DNA from: Candidatus Uhrbacteria bacterium
Lineage (GTDB): Bacteria; Patescibacteriota; Patescibacteriia; UBA9934
Length of the DNA stretch: 54,934 nt
NCBI GenBank assembly: GCA_018673485.1
Contig: JABHCP010000016.1
Coordinates: forward strand, 1-54,934
Direction: 5' to 3'
In this document: positions 10,101 through 19,565 of the stretch, piece after piece
How the letters are laid out: each line of letters begins with the position of its first letter
Numbering within the stretch: the first letter of the stretch is position 1
The notes under the pieces: generated by a model
What the model was told of the DNA's origin: nothing
What the model saw: the letters and a program-made list of their open reading frames with translations, nothing else
The model's database searches: none
Translations under genes and position numbers: made by a program

Positions 10101-11191
10101 TCATTTCTTGTAATAACCTCCGGAGCGTTCAAAGAATACAATCGCTTTAGACGATTATTTCTATTAATAACTCTTCGATATAAATCATTCAAGTCACTTG
10201 TTGCAAACCGACCTCCGTCGAGCGCCACCATTGGTCGCAAGTCTGCAGGAATAACTGGGATTGCACGCAAAACCATCCAATCTGGGTGAATTCCGTTCTT
10301 TTCAAGTGAATGCAGAAGTTTTAGACGACGAGTAATTCGATCATGTTTCGTACGAGACCGTGTCGCTTCAAGTTCTCCATTTAGAATCTCGATTGTTGCC
10401 TTAACATCTATTCGATCAAGCAACTTCAGGATCGCCTCGGCTCCAATGCCAGCATCAAAGATGTGACCAAAACGAATTGACCACTCTTGGTAGGTGCTTT
10501 CAGGAATTACTTTCATGATCTTCATCTCCTTAAGATCCTGATCAACTGTTAGGAAATCTTCCTCAAGCTCTTCGAGCTTTTTATCTGACAATTCTTGAAT
10601 GCGTTTTTGCTCAGCATCGATCTGCTTCTTATCATCCTTAAACTTCTCGATTACTCGACCCATGTCACGCTTTTGCTCACCCTCAATCATCTTTTTCTTT
10701 GACTTGTACTCAGCCTTAACCTGCTCAAGCGTTTGCTCGAGCGCCTCCTGGTTAATATCAGTGATGATGAAACTTGAGAAATAAATAACCTTCTCAAGAG
10801 CCTGCACTCCCATGTCCAATATTGTTCCAATCTTTGACGGAACTCCGCGTAAGAACCAAATGTGAGTCACTGGGCTCGCTAACTCAATGTGCCCCATGCG
10901 CTCGCGTCTTACAACAGCTTGAGTAACCTCTACTCCACATTTGTCGCAAATGATTCCTTTGTATCGTATTTTTTTATACTTTCCACAGTAACACTCCCAG
11001 TCCTTTGACGGTCCAAAAATTTCTTCCGCGAAAAGCCCATGCTTTTCTGGCTTCTGTGTTCTGTAGTTGATAGTCTCTGGCTTGGTGATTTCACCATATG
11101 ACCACGACCGTATGGCATCAGGTGACGCTAGCCGTAATCGGATAGAGTCAAAGTCTGTGCCTTTGAGTGTATTTAGTTGATGTATTGCCAT
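7148..11191 (-). CDS. rpoC: DNA-directed RNA polymerase subunit beta'
   Basis: NADFDGDQMAVH catalytic motif, CYCGKYKKIRYKGIICDKCGVE zinc ribbon. Confidence 0.98.
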   Translation of the reverse strand: MAIHQLNTLKGTDFDSIRLRLASPDAIRSWSYGEITKPETINYRTQKPEKHGLFAEEIFGPSKDWECYCGKYKKIRYKGIICDKCGVEVTQAVVRRERMGHIELASPVTHIWFLRGVPSKIGTILDMGVQALEKVIYFSSFIITDINQEALEQTLEQVKAEYKSKKKMIEGEQKRDMGRVIEKFKDDKKQIDAEQKRIQELSDKKLEELEEDFLTVDQDLKEMKIMKVIPESTYQEWSIRFGHIFDAGIGAEAILKLLDRIDVKATIEILNGELEATRSRTKHDRITRRLKLLHSLEKNGIHPDWMVLRAIPVIPADLRPMVALDGGRFATSDLNDLYRRVINRNNRLKRLYSLNAPEVITRNEKRMLQEAVDSLIDNSARSSKTVIAATGRKRQLKSLADILKGKQGRFRQNLLGKRIDYSGRSVIVVGPHLSIDQCGIPKKMALELFRPFVISKLISREYVHNIRSANRFIESDRPEVWDILEEVVQGAFVMLNRAPTLHRLGIQAFRPVLVEGKAIQVHPMVCDAFNADFDGDQMAVHVPLTKEANREAEELMLSTHNLLKPSHGGPVATPGKDIAWGAYYLSMTYDEPDEENLKSFADARSAKYAYQAEKLELHKWIRARLDGEMVITTVGRIILNERFPDFVPFMNETMGKKQLANIVRETLEKHGSEYTSILLDQLKELGFKYAEKSGYSWGMSELPEIPQKKEIITDGNARIAEIDDFFSQGLLTQSERHTQIIKVWAEVKDRIADIAKGMLPSGSSAYTMIDSGARGSWGQMTQMIGMIGLKASASGETIELPVKSSFKEGVDVLEFFISSHGQRKGLTDTALKTANAGYLTRRLVDVAQDVVVRTEDCGDKEGMVVTTAQAEEMGVTIYDRILGRTALKPIIMPGGRKTIVEAGELIKEDHIRTLQSGKKDLEEAHIRYLLTCKEYGGVCKKCYGYDLAYNKPVKMGTSVGIIAAQSIGEPGTQLTMRTFHTGGVAGKDITSGLPRVEELFEARMPKQKATMTEISGSVSIERAERTIEQVGTGKKMVDVRPGQSIIRIRYTAMEEKKFSVGRGGKLMVKDGDMLRHGDVIGETTTGEKILSDVEGAVVAKKTTITVTHDAPKVREYVIPQGYTLYVKDGDEVLAGDALTEGHLDLQALFKYKGREAVQDYILKQITEVYASQGQKLNSKHIEIIARQMFSRVRILDAKDSDFLPGEVVERASMESENGRVKKDKKKVAEYEDMFLGITKVSLSTESWLSAASFQETARVLINASVTGKVDGLNGLKENVIIGRLIPAGTGYDNDYIDMPEVEEESAAVEDKDEVKIEIEAPEIIKEAEEASKDEVQDGDGDKETNEE

Positions 11192-11202
11192 ATGATTGTG
11201 CC

Positions 11203-14200
11203 TTAATGGTCGTTTTGTTGTGATTTTGTATCAATATCAATGGCAGCTCCCTTCTCTAAGAGTTCAACGTCCAAACAGAGACCCTTCAACTCACGAATGA
11301 GCACATTGAATGACTCTGGAATATTAACCTTTTTGATTGGATCTCCTTTGATGATCGCTTCATAAGCCTTTGAACGTCCTGGGACGTCATCGGACTTAAT
11401 CGTCAAAATCTCTTGTAAGGTATGCGCTGCCCCGTATGCTTCCAGTGCCCAAACTTCCATCTCTCCGAATCTCTGTCCACCAAACTGAGCCTTTCCTCCA
11501 AGTGGCTGCTGTGTGATTAAAGAGTATGGACCAATTGATCGCTGGTGCATCTTGTCCTCAATCATGTGGTTTAGCTTGAGCATGTACATCACACCAACAG
11601 TAATCTCATTATCGTACTGCTCTCCAGTTCTTCCATCGAGCAAGAACATTTTACCGCTAATGTCATGCCCCGCAGCTTCCAATTCTTTTCTAATTAGATC
11701 TTCTGATACTCCAGAGAAAACAGGTGACGCAACGTGATAACCAAGCGTGTCAGCTGCAAGACCTAGGTGAACCTCCAAAATCTGACCAAGGTTCATACGT
11801 GATACAACTCCAAGTGGAGTTAGAATAACGTCAACCGGTCGACCATCTTTTGTAAAAGGCATGTCCTCAATTGGAACAACTCTTGAGACAACGCCCTTGT
11901 TACCGTGACGTCCCGCCATCTTGTCTCCAACTTGCATCTTTCGAAGATCTGCCATTGTTACCTGGACAGACTTTACAACTCCAGCTGGCAAATTATCACC
12001 ATCCTCTCGAGAGAAAATCTTAACATCAACTACCTTTCCTTTATTTCCGTGTTGCAAGTACATTGAAGAGTCTCGAACATCGCGAGCTTTTTCTCCAAAA
12101 ATTGCCCGTAGTAACTTTTCTTCTGCTGAAAGTTCAGTCTCTCCCTTTGGTGTAATCTTTCCTACTAGAATGTCGCCCGACTTAACCTCGGCTCCGACAC
12201 GGATAATCCCTTCTGCATCCAAGTTCTTCAACTTTTCCTCAGAAACGTTTGGAATGTCTGACGTTACAACCTCAGGGCCTAGCTTTGTATCACGCACATC
12301 TAATGTGTGATGCTCAAGGTGCAAAGTTGTGAAACGATCATCTTGTACTACTTTTTCTGAAAGAATGATCGCATCCTCATAGTTGCAACCGTCCCAACTC
12401 ATGAAAGCAACCATCATGTTCTGACCAAGCGCCAACTCTCCCTCATCAACTGATGGCCCATCTGCTAGAATGTCACCCTTTTTAAAATTGTCGCCAACTT
12501 TAATGATCGGTCGCTGGTTAATTGAAGTTGAGTGGTTTGACCGTTTAAACTTATTTAATGTATATGTAACTTCTCCATCTTTTTTATATTCAACAACTAC
12601 TTTTCCGCCATCTACGTACTTAACAACACCGTCTTCACGAGCTGTAAGAACGTGTCCTGAATCAACTGCAGCTCGACGCTCTCGTCCAGTTCCGATTCTT
12701 GGCGCTTCAGGCTTAATTGGAGGTACTGCCTGACGTTGCATGTTTGATCCCATCAATGCTCGAGTTGCGTCATCGTGCTCGAGGAATGGAATTAATGATG
12801 TTCCAATAGAAACAATTTGTGCTGATGAAACATCGAGAAAATCTACCTCTTGAGCTCTTACCAATCGAGCTTCGCCATACTTTCGAGCCTCAACAGTATC
12901 TGACTCGATGTATCCGTCCTCTGTAATCTTAATAGTCGCCGGACAAGTAACAGATTTTTCTTCTTTAAATGCATTAATGTACTCAATATCATCAGTCACC
13001 TTCATTCTTCCATCTTCATTTATGACCTTTCTGTACGGGGTTTCGATAAATCCGTACTTATTGATACGCGCGTAACTCGCCAGCTGTCCCACAAGCCCAA
13101 TATTTGGTCCCTCAGGAGTCTGCACGGGACAAATTCGTCCGTAGTGAGTTGTGTGAACGTCACGAACCTCAAATCCAGCACGCTCACGTGACAAACCACC
13201 TTGCCCCAGCGCTGAAAGTCGGCGCTTGTGCTCGAGCTCAGCCAGTGGATTGGTTTGGTCCATGAACTGAGACAACTGAGAAGACATGAAGAACTCACGC
13301 GTTGATCCAATAACTGGTCGGGCATTAATCAAACGACCTGGGGTAATACTTTCAATATCGTGCGTACTCATTCGATCACGTACGATTCGCTCCATTCGAG
13401 CAAGACCAATTCTAAATCGTCCCTGAATAAGCTCACCAACTGCACGTACTCGTCTGTTTCCAAGGTGATCAACATCATCTGGTTCTTCCTGAGTGATATT
13501 TAATCGAATAATCTCACTAATAATATCTACCAAGTCTTCTTTTGTAAGGATTCTATTCGCCTCAACTGTAACGCCGTCTTCTGGGTTCTCCTTATTAAAG
13601 CGTGTATTGAATTTAAATCGTCCAACTGGCCCTAAGTCATACCGATCAAAGTTGAAGAACATTGAATGAATCAACTGCTTAGCGTTTTCTGCCGTTGCCA
13701 AGTCTCCTGGTCTAATTCTTTTATAAACTTCTTTGAGCCCCTCTTCTTCGTTTGTAGAAACATCTTTTGCAAGCGTCGTCTCTATATACTTATTCAATGG
13801 ATGAGTGTCGATGTCTTTGAAAAGATCAAGAATCTCTTCATCTGTAAAATATCCAAAAGCGCGCAAAAGTGCAGTAACTGCAACTTTTCGCTTTCTATCG
13901 ATCTTAACCCAGATCACGTTCTTGGCATCAGTTTCAAACTCCAACCATGCTCCACGATTAGGAATGATCTTAGCTCCATAATAACGGCGCCCTCGCACTG
14001 CCTCTGCAGTAAAGAATGCTCCAGCTGATCGAACTAATTGCGAAACGATCACTCGCTCTGAACCATTAATGATAAATGTACCTCTGTCAGTCATAACTGG
14101 CAGATCTCCAAGGAAAATCTCCTGCTCCTTACTGTCTTTTGTACGAAGGTTGGTTAATTTTGCCTTCACACGTAGTGGAGCCTCAAAGGTAATATTCTTG

Positions 14201-14442
14201 TCCTTTGAGGTTTTCTCATCAAATTTCGGCTCATCGATGAAATATTCACCGAATGTTAGCTCCAAATCACGACCAATGAAGTCCGCAATCGGAGAAACCT
14301 CAGATAAGAGCTCAGAAAGCCCTTCTTCAAGGAACCACTTATAAGATGATTTCTGAACCTCAATCAAATCAGGAAGGTCCATTGCCTCGCGTGTTGAATT
14401 AAAGTATTTGCGCTCACGCACGGAAGTTGATTTTTTCGCCAT
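11203..14442 (-). CDS. rpoB: DNA-directed RNA polymerase subunit beta
   Basis: [42 protein letters not shown]. Confidence 0.98.
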   Translation of the reverse strand: MAKKSTSVRERKYFNSTREAMDLPDLIEVQKSSYKWFLEEGLSELLSEVSPIADFIGRDLELTFGEYFIDEPKFDEKTSKDKNITFEAPLRVKAKLTNLRTKDSKEQEIFLGDLPVMTDRGTFIINGSERVIVSQLVRSAGAFFTAEAVRGRRYYGAKIIPNRGAWLEFETDAKNVIWVKIDRKRKVAVTALLRAFGYFTDEEILDLFKDIDTHPLNKYIETTLAKDVSTNEEEGLKEVYKRIRPGDLATAENAKQLIHSMFFNFDRYDLGPVGRFKFNTRFNKENPEDGVTVEANRILTKEDLVDIISEIIRLNITQEEPDDVDHLGNRRVRAVGELIQGRFRIGLARMERIVRDRMSTHDIESITPGRLINARPVIGSTREFFMSSQLSQFMDQTNPLAELEHKRRLSALGQGGLSRERAGFEVRDVHTTHYGRICPVQTPEGPNIGLVGQLASYARINKYGFIETPYRKVINEDGRMKVTDDIEYINAFKEEKSVTCPATIKITEDGYIESDTVEARKYGEARLVRAQEVDFLDVSSAQIVSIGTSLIPFLEHDDATRALMGSNMQRQAVPPIKPEAPRIGTGRERRAAVDSGHVLTAREDGVVKYVDGGKVVVEYKKDGEVTYTLNKFKRSNHSTSINQRPIIKVGDNFKKGDILADGPSVDEGELALGQNMMVAFMSWDGCNYEDAIILSEKVVQDDRFTTLHLEHHTLDVRDTKLGPEVVTSDIPNVSEEKLKNLDAEGIIRVGAEVKSGDILVGKITPKGETELSAEEKLLRAIFGEKARDVRDSSMYLQHGNKGKVVDVKIFSREDGDNLPAGVVKSVQVTMADLRKMQVGDKMAGRHGNKGVVSRVVPIEDMPFTKDGRPVDVILTPLGVVSRMNLGQILEVHLGLAADTLGYHVASPVFSGVSEDLIRKELEAAGHDISGKMFLLDGRTGEQYDNEITVGVMYMLKLNHMIEDKMHQRSIGPYSLITQQPLGGKAQFGGQRFGEMEVWALEAYGAAHTLQEILTIKSDDVPGRSKAYEAIIKGDPIKKVNIPESFNVLIRELKGLCLDVELLEKGAAIDIDTKSQQNDH

Positions 14443-14651
14443 ATAAACAAAAATCGCCTCATTACCCTCAATGAAGCTTGTTATTGGGTTGAATTTTGCA
14501 CCTCCAGAGACTGCACCAGTGTGATCACAGCGCTCGGAAGTAGGTGTTTGGGGGTCACCTGTTGTAAAACTTATTTACTAACGTTAGAGAACTTTCACCC
14601 CTTTTACATCGTAGTATGGGTGAGGATGTTCTACCTCGCTAAAGCGTCGAA

Positions 14652-14681
14652 AGTATATCAAAGTACTGTATGTTTAGTCAA
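14652..14681 (-). promoter_or_regulatory. Candidate rpoBC promoter TTGACT-18-TATACT, giving a ~210-nt leader
   Basis: Minus-strand reading of AGTATA 14652-14657 and AGTCAA 14676-14681. Confidence 0.6.
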
Positions 14682-14716
14682 ATGACGGCAGCAGATAACA
14701 GCATTCCAAAAGCCGT

Positions 14717-14846
14717 CATCCCGAGCGAAGCCGAGGGATCTGCGTCAGTAAATAGCATTATTCCATACGCGGTCATCCTGAGCGAAATTATATTGTCGCC
14801 AGGCGAAGCCTGGCCCGGCTACGCCGGGAAGGATCTCGAGAATGAA
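14717..14846. repeat. REP-like repeats GTCATCCcGAGCGaagcCGAGGGATCT and GTCATCCTGAGCG...GGATCTCGAG
   Basis: Two related imperfect palindromes read directly. Confidence 0.6.
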
Positions 14847-15080
14847 GTTTCGAGCCCCACGTTCCCTTCCACTCCTCCCATGAACTGCAGGGCAAGGACA
14901 CAACGTCTACCAAACCAATGCTAGTGCACAAGAGGAGAGAAATCCCTATCTATAACAGGGAACGTGCAGACACTGACCTGAAAGCCTGCGCCTCACCCCG
15001 CAGTTTATGAGAAAAGCCTACAAGTACTTACCTTATGCCTGTATAATAAATCATTTCACACACCTTGAACATGTGCACAA

Positions 15081-15109
15081 TTGCATGAATGGGTTCGTCA
15101 TGCTAGATT
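15081..15109 (+). promoter_or_regulatory. Promoter TTGCAT-17-TAGATT of accessory unit B
   Basis: 17-nt spaced hexamers upstream of a GGAG-preceded ATG. Confidence 0.5.
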
Positions 15110-15155
15110 GAATCGTCTCCCACACCCGTTGGGCGATTGCCCCAAAGGAGCCAGC

Positions 15156-15668
15156 ATGGCACGCGATGCCGAGCAAAGCCCCGAAATCACCATCAAAGTC
15201 GGTGGTCTCTCCATCACAGCGCCAAGGCACGAGATTGGTGACACGCTCAACCAACTCACCCAGAGCGCTGACACGCTAGAGCTTGATTTCAGCGCCTCGA
15301 GCAATCAAGGTTGGGCCCTAAAAATGATGGAACTGCTGATAGAAAGACAGCGGGTCATCTGCTACTTGATGCGGCCGATCGGTGACCTTGAACTCTCAGA
15401 CGCCACACGCGCCATGATTGAGGGTCTCAACCTCATCGACGCGCCTCAGTGGGTCGTTCTAGACAGGTTCACCAATGCCAGAGCATGCGACTCGACCTCT
15501 GAAGCCACTCTCTACACTAGGCTGGCGGAAAAAGTCATGCGCGAGCTAGGCTATCAGAATACATGGGAAATTCGCTGTGCGATTATGGCCATCTCTACGG
15601 TGAAGATCCTTGAAGCTCGCAGCGCCCACGGAAGCCGCATCCTGCAAAGCCACCACACTCACTCGTAG
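15156..15668 (+). CDS. Accessory GC-rich protein of unknown function
   Basis: GGAG Shine-Dalgarno; MARDAEQSPEITIKVGGLSITAPRHE; GC-rich island; own terminator. Confidence 0.75.
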   Translation: MARDAEQSPEITIKVGGLSITAPRHEIGDTLNQLTQSADTLELDFSASSNQGWALKMMELLIERQRVICYLMRPIGDLELSDATRAMIEGLNLIDAPQWVVLDRFTNARACDSTSEATLYTRLAEKVMRELGYQNTWEIRCAIMAISTVKILEARSAHGSRILQSHHTHS

Positions 15669-15688
15669 AGCCATACACCTACACACGA

Positions 15689-15714
15689 ACCCCGCGTTCC
15701 TTGAAACGCGGGGC
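15689..15714 (+). terminator. Hairpin CCCCGCGTT-ccttga-AACGCGGGG of unit B
   Basis: 9-bp GC-rich stem. Confidence 0.75.
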
Positions 15715-15725
15715 TTACTGCTTTC

Positions 15726-15751
15726 TAAACTTGTTCTTTGATTGCTTTTTC
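15726..15751 (-). repeat. 26-bp exact copy of the recA 3' end (encodes EKAIKEQV-stop)
   Basis: TAAACTTGTTCTTTGATTGCTTTTTC identical to 17659-17684. Confidence 0.9.
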
Positions 15752-15766
15752 AAAAACTTTTAATCA

Positions 15767-17572
15767 TTATAGAGATTGTTCTTTTATAATCACAAGCGTT
15801 TGCATTGCGCGCGTGAGGCCGACATAGAAAAGATTTTTATTTATATGCCTCAACTCTTTTTGTAATTTCTTGTTTTTATGAATAGGTTGAAGAGCCTCAT
15901 CACCCACTCCGACCAAAATAACTGTATCGAACTCAACACCCTGAGCTTCCTTAATTGTCATAACTTTAACCTTCTTGCTTTTCAAATATTCATACTTGCG
16001 TAAATCCTTGTCCTCAAATCCTAGCACCCCAACAAGAAGCCCTTCTTTTTCTGATATCAGCTTATCAATGTGCAGCTTTGCTTCTTCTGATTTCTGATAT
16101 TCAAGAACTTCGGAGCCACTCGGAATCGCATCTGGTACCTCTATTTCGTATCCTTGACCCTTAATGTATTGAAGGATATTCCTAGTATTTCGATAGACTT
16201 TCTTTAATTCTGCGCATCTTTCAGATGAAAACTCTTCATCGACCTCATTCCAAATAGTCATAGTACCAATGCGCGTGCGTTGTCCTAGGTCTCCAGTGTA
16301 AAGCATTGACTTGGTATCTGGATGGAGACAGGATTTAATAGTCTGTATTTGCTTTGCTGAGTAATTTTGCACTTCATCAAGCATCACGAGTGAGTATTGA
16401 AGTGGAACTATCTCTTTCTTTCTTATCAGTCTAGAATTTTTCCCCTCAAAGTATCTTTCAATTTCTGTGAGCAATGCACCGTCTCTATTTATTATCCCTG
16501 ATTGTAAAAACGTTAGATCGAAATAATCCAGTCTATTTTCTTTCTCTTGATAGATAAGTGCTTCAACGAGCTGTTTGTCCTTTGAATAAATGCTTCTTAA
16601 CCATGCAAACGGATCAAATCCTTTTTTACTCATCTTTGGAAGCTCCTTATGTTGAATCATGGCTTTTTTAAAGCTTATTTCATTCCAATCGATTTCTATC
16701 CCACCCTCAATGCCGGTGTCACCACATATATATCCTTGAAGCCCCATCTTGGACAAAGCCCAAATTCCGTATGTTGTAATCTCAACATTGTGAATACCTA
16801 ACTCTGGTAACAAGCTTGAAAAGTACTGGCGAGTTGACTCATCTTGAACAAAAACAATTATAGGCGCCTTGCCATACAACTCTATGGTTTCTGGTGACTG
16901 CAGAAGATAAGCGATACGATGAAGTGCTAACGTTGTTTTTCCAGACCCAGCAGGGCCAGAAATAAGAAAGGAACCATCTGGATTTGCGCGTATGACCTTG
17001 TCCTGAGCTTTTTCCATTTGCGCAATAATTTCAGGAAGGACGAAACCAGTTTTACGATTTGTGAGGTATTCTTGATGGATAAGTGTGCGTTCGTATTCCC
17101 CTGACTCTGACGCCATGAAAACAATCTTTTCCTTTGATATAAGAAACTGATCCTTTCTACTAAGCTTTGCGTTTCGTTTCTCTCCAGATGACAGCGTATA
17201 TGAAACCTCACCCAGATTTTCAAAACGTATCCTTGCAGCTGGGGTGATCCATGAATAAATAGATTCCTCAATTAATGAAAACTTTCCAAAATATAGCGTC
17301 TCTTCAGCATCGCCAAATGAAACATCACAACGAGCTACAAAGGGTGATGGTTTCAAATGAAAAAGCTCATCTGCGCGATTTGCGTATATTGAACCAATCT
17401 TCTTTCTCACCGAATCATCATATTCGTGCACATTTGAATTCAGATTTTTTATCTGCTTGATTGCTTTTTTATGTTCATCGGAAATAGAGCAAACAACACC
17501 TTTTAAATGTTTTTGCGCGCTATTAAATAGATTTTTCTTTTTCTTATCGATCATACTAAAATATTTTATCAC
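15767..17572 (-). CDS. helD: UvrD/HelD-like superfamily 1 helicase (RNA-polymerase-associated HelD type)
   Basis: ISGPAGSGKTTLALHRIAYLLQ Walker A; MLDEVQNYSAKQ; KEAQGVEFDTVILVG; LFYVGLTRAMQTLVI. Confidence 0.8.
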   Translation of the reverse strand: MIKYFSMIDKKKKNLFNSAQKHLKGVVCSISDEHKKAIKQIKNLNSNVHEYDDSVRKKIGSIYANRADELFHLKPSPFVARCDVSFGDAEETLYFGKFSLIEESIYSWITPAARIRFENLGEVSYTLSSGEKRNAKLSRKDQFLISKEKIVFMASESGEYERTLIHQEYLTNRKTGFVLPEIIAQMEKAQDKVIRANPDGSFLISGPAGSGKTTLALHRIAYLLQSPETIELYGKAPIIVFVQDESTRQYFSSLLPELGIHNVEITTYGIWALSKMGLQGYICGDTGIEGGIEIDWNEISFKKAMIQHKELPKMSKKGFDPFAWLRSIYSKDKQLVEALIYQEKENRLDYFDLTFLQSGIINRDGALLTEIERYFEGKNSRLIRKKEIVPLQYSLVMLDEVQNYSAKQIQTIKSCLHPDTKSMLYTGDLGQRTRIGTMTIWNEVDEEFSSERCAELKKVYRNTRNILQYIKGQGYEIEVPDAIPSGSEVLEYQKSEEAKLHIDKLISEKEGLLVGVLGFEDKDLRKYEYLKSKKVKVMTIKEAQGVEFDTVILVGVGDEALQPIHKNKKLQKELRHINKNLFYVGLTRAMQTLVIIKEQSL

Positions 17573-17595
17573 AGTTCTGAATTAAATTTAGCCAT

Positions 17596-17632
17596 CAAAA
17601 AACCCCTCGCCGTTACTTGCGAGGGATTTCTA
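17596..17632 (-). terminator. recA terminator: CCCTCGC...GCGAGGGG-TTTTTT (minus strand)
   Basis: 7-bp stem plus T-run. Confidence 0.8.
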
Positions 17633-17657
17633 GCTCGAAGATCGAAGTTAATCAACT

Positions 17658-18662
17658 TTAAACTTGTTCTTTGATTGCTTTTTCTGTTGCTTTGCGGATC
17701 TCTTTTAGCAGCTTCTTGTCTGCTCTTAGGAATTGTCGTGCATTCTCGCGTCCGACGCCGAGCTTTGCTTCTCCGAATGTATAAGTATTTCCTTTTTTAG
17801 TGATTGACTCAACTTGAATTCCAACATCGAGCAAATCACCGGCGACTGATATTCCTTCGTTGTACATAATATCGAACTCGCAACGTTGGAAGGGGGGCGC
17901 CACCTTGTTTTTCACAATCTTCGCCTTAACTCGGTTTCCTACGATCTGCTCTGCTTGCTTAATTTGCGCTGATCGACGTACCTCAATACGAACTGATGAG
18001 TAAAACTTCAATGCGTTTCCACCGGACGTTGTCTCTGGGTTTCCAAACATGACTCCGATCTTGTGACGAATCTGGTTAATGAATATTACAGTTGTATTAG
18101 ACTTTGAAACGATCCCCGCAAGCTTACGCAAGGCCTGACTCATCAACCGTGCCTGTAAGCCCATGTGATGGTCACCCATATCTCCTTCAATTTCTGCCTT
18201 TGGAGTAAGTGCTGCCACGGAATCAATAATAATAACATCGACCGCGCTTGACCGAACAAGCGTGTCCACGATCTCGAGTGCCTGCTCTCCCGTATCGGGT
18301 TGCGAAATAAACAATTCATCGATATTAACACCGATTTTTGCTGCGTACTCAGGATCAAGGGCGTGCTCAGCGTCAACAAACGCTGCAACACCACCAATTT
18401 TTTGAACCTCTGCAACGATGTGCTGTGCTAATGTTGTTTTTCCAGATGATTCCGGACCATAAATCTCAATAATTCGCCCACGAGGGACTCCACCGATTCC
18501 TAGCGCTAGATCTAATGAAAGACACCCAGTGGATACTGATTCAACATTCAAAGCTTTGGCGTCACCCAGGCGCATAATTGAACCTTCGCCATAACGTTGC
18601 TTGATTTGCGCTATCGCTTCATCTGCTGCTTGGAATTTTGCTTTTTGATCTTCTTTTGACAT
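17658..18662 (-). CDS. recA: Recombinase A
   Basis: [59 protein letters not shown]. Confidence 0.98.
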   Translation of the reverse strand: MSKEDQKAKFQAADEAIAQIKQRYGEGSIMRLGDAKALNVESVSTGCLSLDLALGIGGVPRGRIIEIYGPESSGKTTLAQHIVAEVQKIGGVAAFVDAEHALDPEYAAKIGVNIDELFISQPDTGEQALEIVDTLVRSSAVDVIIIDSVAALTPKAEIEGDMGDHHMGLQARLMSQALRKLAGIVSKSNTTVIFINQIRHKIGVMFGNPETTSGGNALKFYSSVRIEVRRSAQIKQAEQIVGNRVKAKIVKNKVAPPFQRCEFDIMYNEGISVAGDLLDVGIQVESITKKGNTYTFGEAKLGVGRENARQFLRADKKLLKEIRKATEKAIKEQV

Positions 18663-18748
18663 AGTAAACTTTTATGAATAAGACGCGCGTCCTGAGAGAA
18701 AAAAATAAAAGAACGGGTATCACGCGTCCTCCTCAACTACATTATATC

Positions 18749-19453
18749 TTATTGTGCAAAATATCCCACCTGACTTATCCACGACTGTGGATCAAATACA
18801 ACAGATCTTTCAATTATAGCTCTGCGCGAGTATCTTCGCTCAGCCTCGATAACAATGTCATTTAAACCCTGATTGAGGTCTACAATACTCTCGAACGTAA
18901 AATCATCATTAACTACGATTGGGGTTCCGTTTATATAGACGCTCGCTTCCCCTTCAACAAAACCCTGCACAGATATCATTGCATCATGGGTAAGAACATC
19001 ATCAGCTGGAGACAATAATACAATCTCCGGTGGTGAAATAATGGAGATAACTTGATATCCGATATAGGTCAAAACACACAGAAGCAAAGATGCTATCAAT
19101 CCATAACGCACAAAACGACTCCAAATATAAAATCGTTTGCTTTTCACTCTCTGTCTGGGCGAACACATTGGCTTAATCAAATCACACAACCCGCATTCCT
19201 CATCGTAAAGCTCCAAAAAGTACTTTTCATCAGCGCCAAGCACCCTTGCATACGCGCGAATGAAGTTTCTTGAATAAAGCGGTTCAGGCAAATCCTCAAA
19301 TCGACCAGACTCAAGTGCTTCCAAATAATTACGCTGAATATGAGTCTTTTTCTCCATCAAATCCAATGTGATAGCTTGATTTCTACGCAAAGCACGTAGC
19401 TTCTCAGACAAGCTCTTTGGATCTTCATCTAATTTTCGCTTTACAAAAACCAT
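18749..19453 (-). CDS. RodZ-like helix-turn-helix membrane protein
   Basis: N-terminal HTH (LSEKLRALRRNQAITLDLMEKKTHIQRNYLEALESGRFEDLPEPLYSRNFIRAYA), central TM, C-terminal beta domain. Confidence 0.8.
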   Translation of the reverse strand: MVFVKRKLDEDPKSLSEKLRALRRNQAITLDLMEKKTHIQRNYLEALESGRFEDLPEPLYSRNFIRAYARVLGADEKYFLELYDEECGLCDLIKPMCSPRQRVKSKRFYIWSRFVRYGLIASLLLCVLTYIGYQVISIISPPEIVLLSPADDVLTHDAMISVQGFVEGEASVYINGTPIVVNDDFTFESIVDLNQGLNDIVIEAERRYSRRAIIERSVVFDPQSWISQVGYFAQ

Positions 19454-19565
19454 TATTGAAAGGTTATAAAAGGTAAAAAAGGAATAAAAGGTTTTAAAGG
19501 TCTACTTCGAAATAAACATCTTAAACAAGTGAGACGAAGCCGAACGATTCATCATGTTAAACATC

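Noticed and set aside
18770-18782. TTATCCAC DnaA-box-like match
   Set aside because: Isolated and inside the RodZ-like coding sequence; likely chance.
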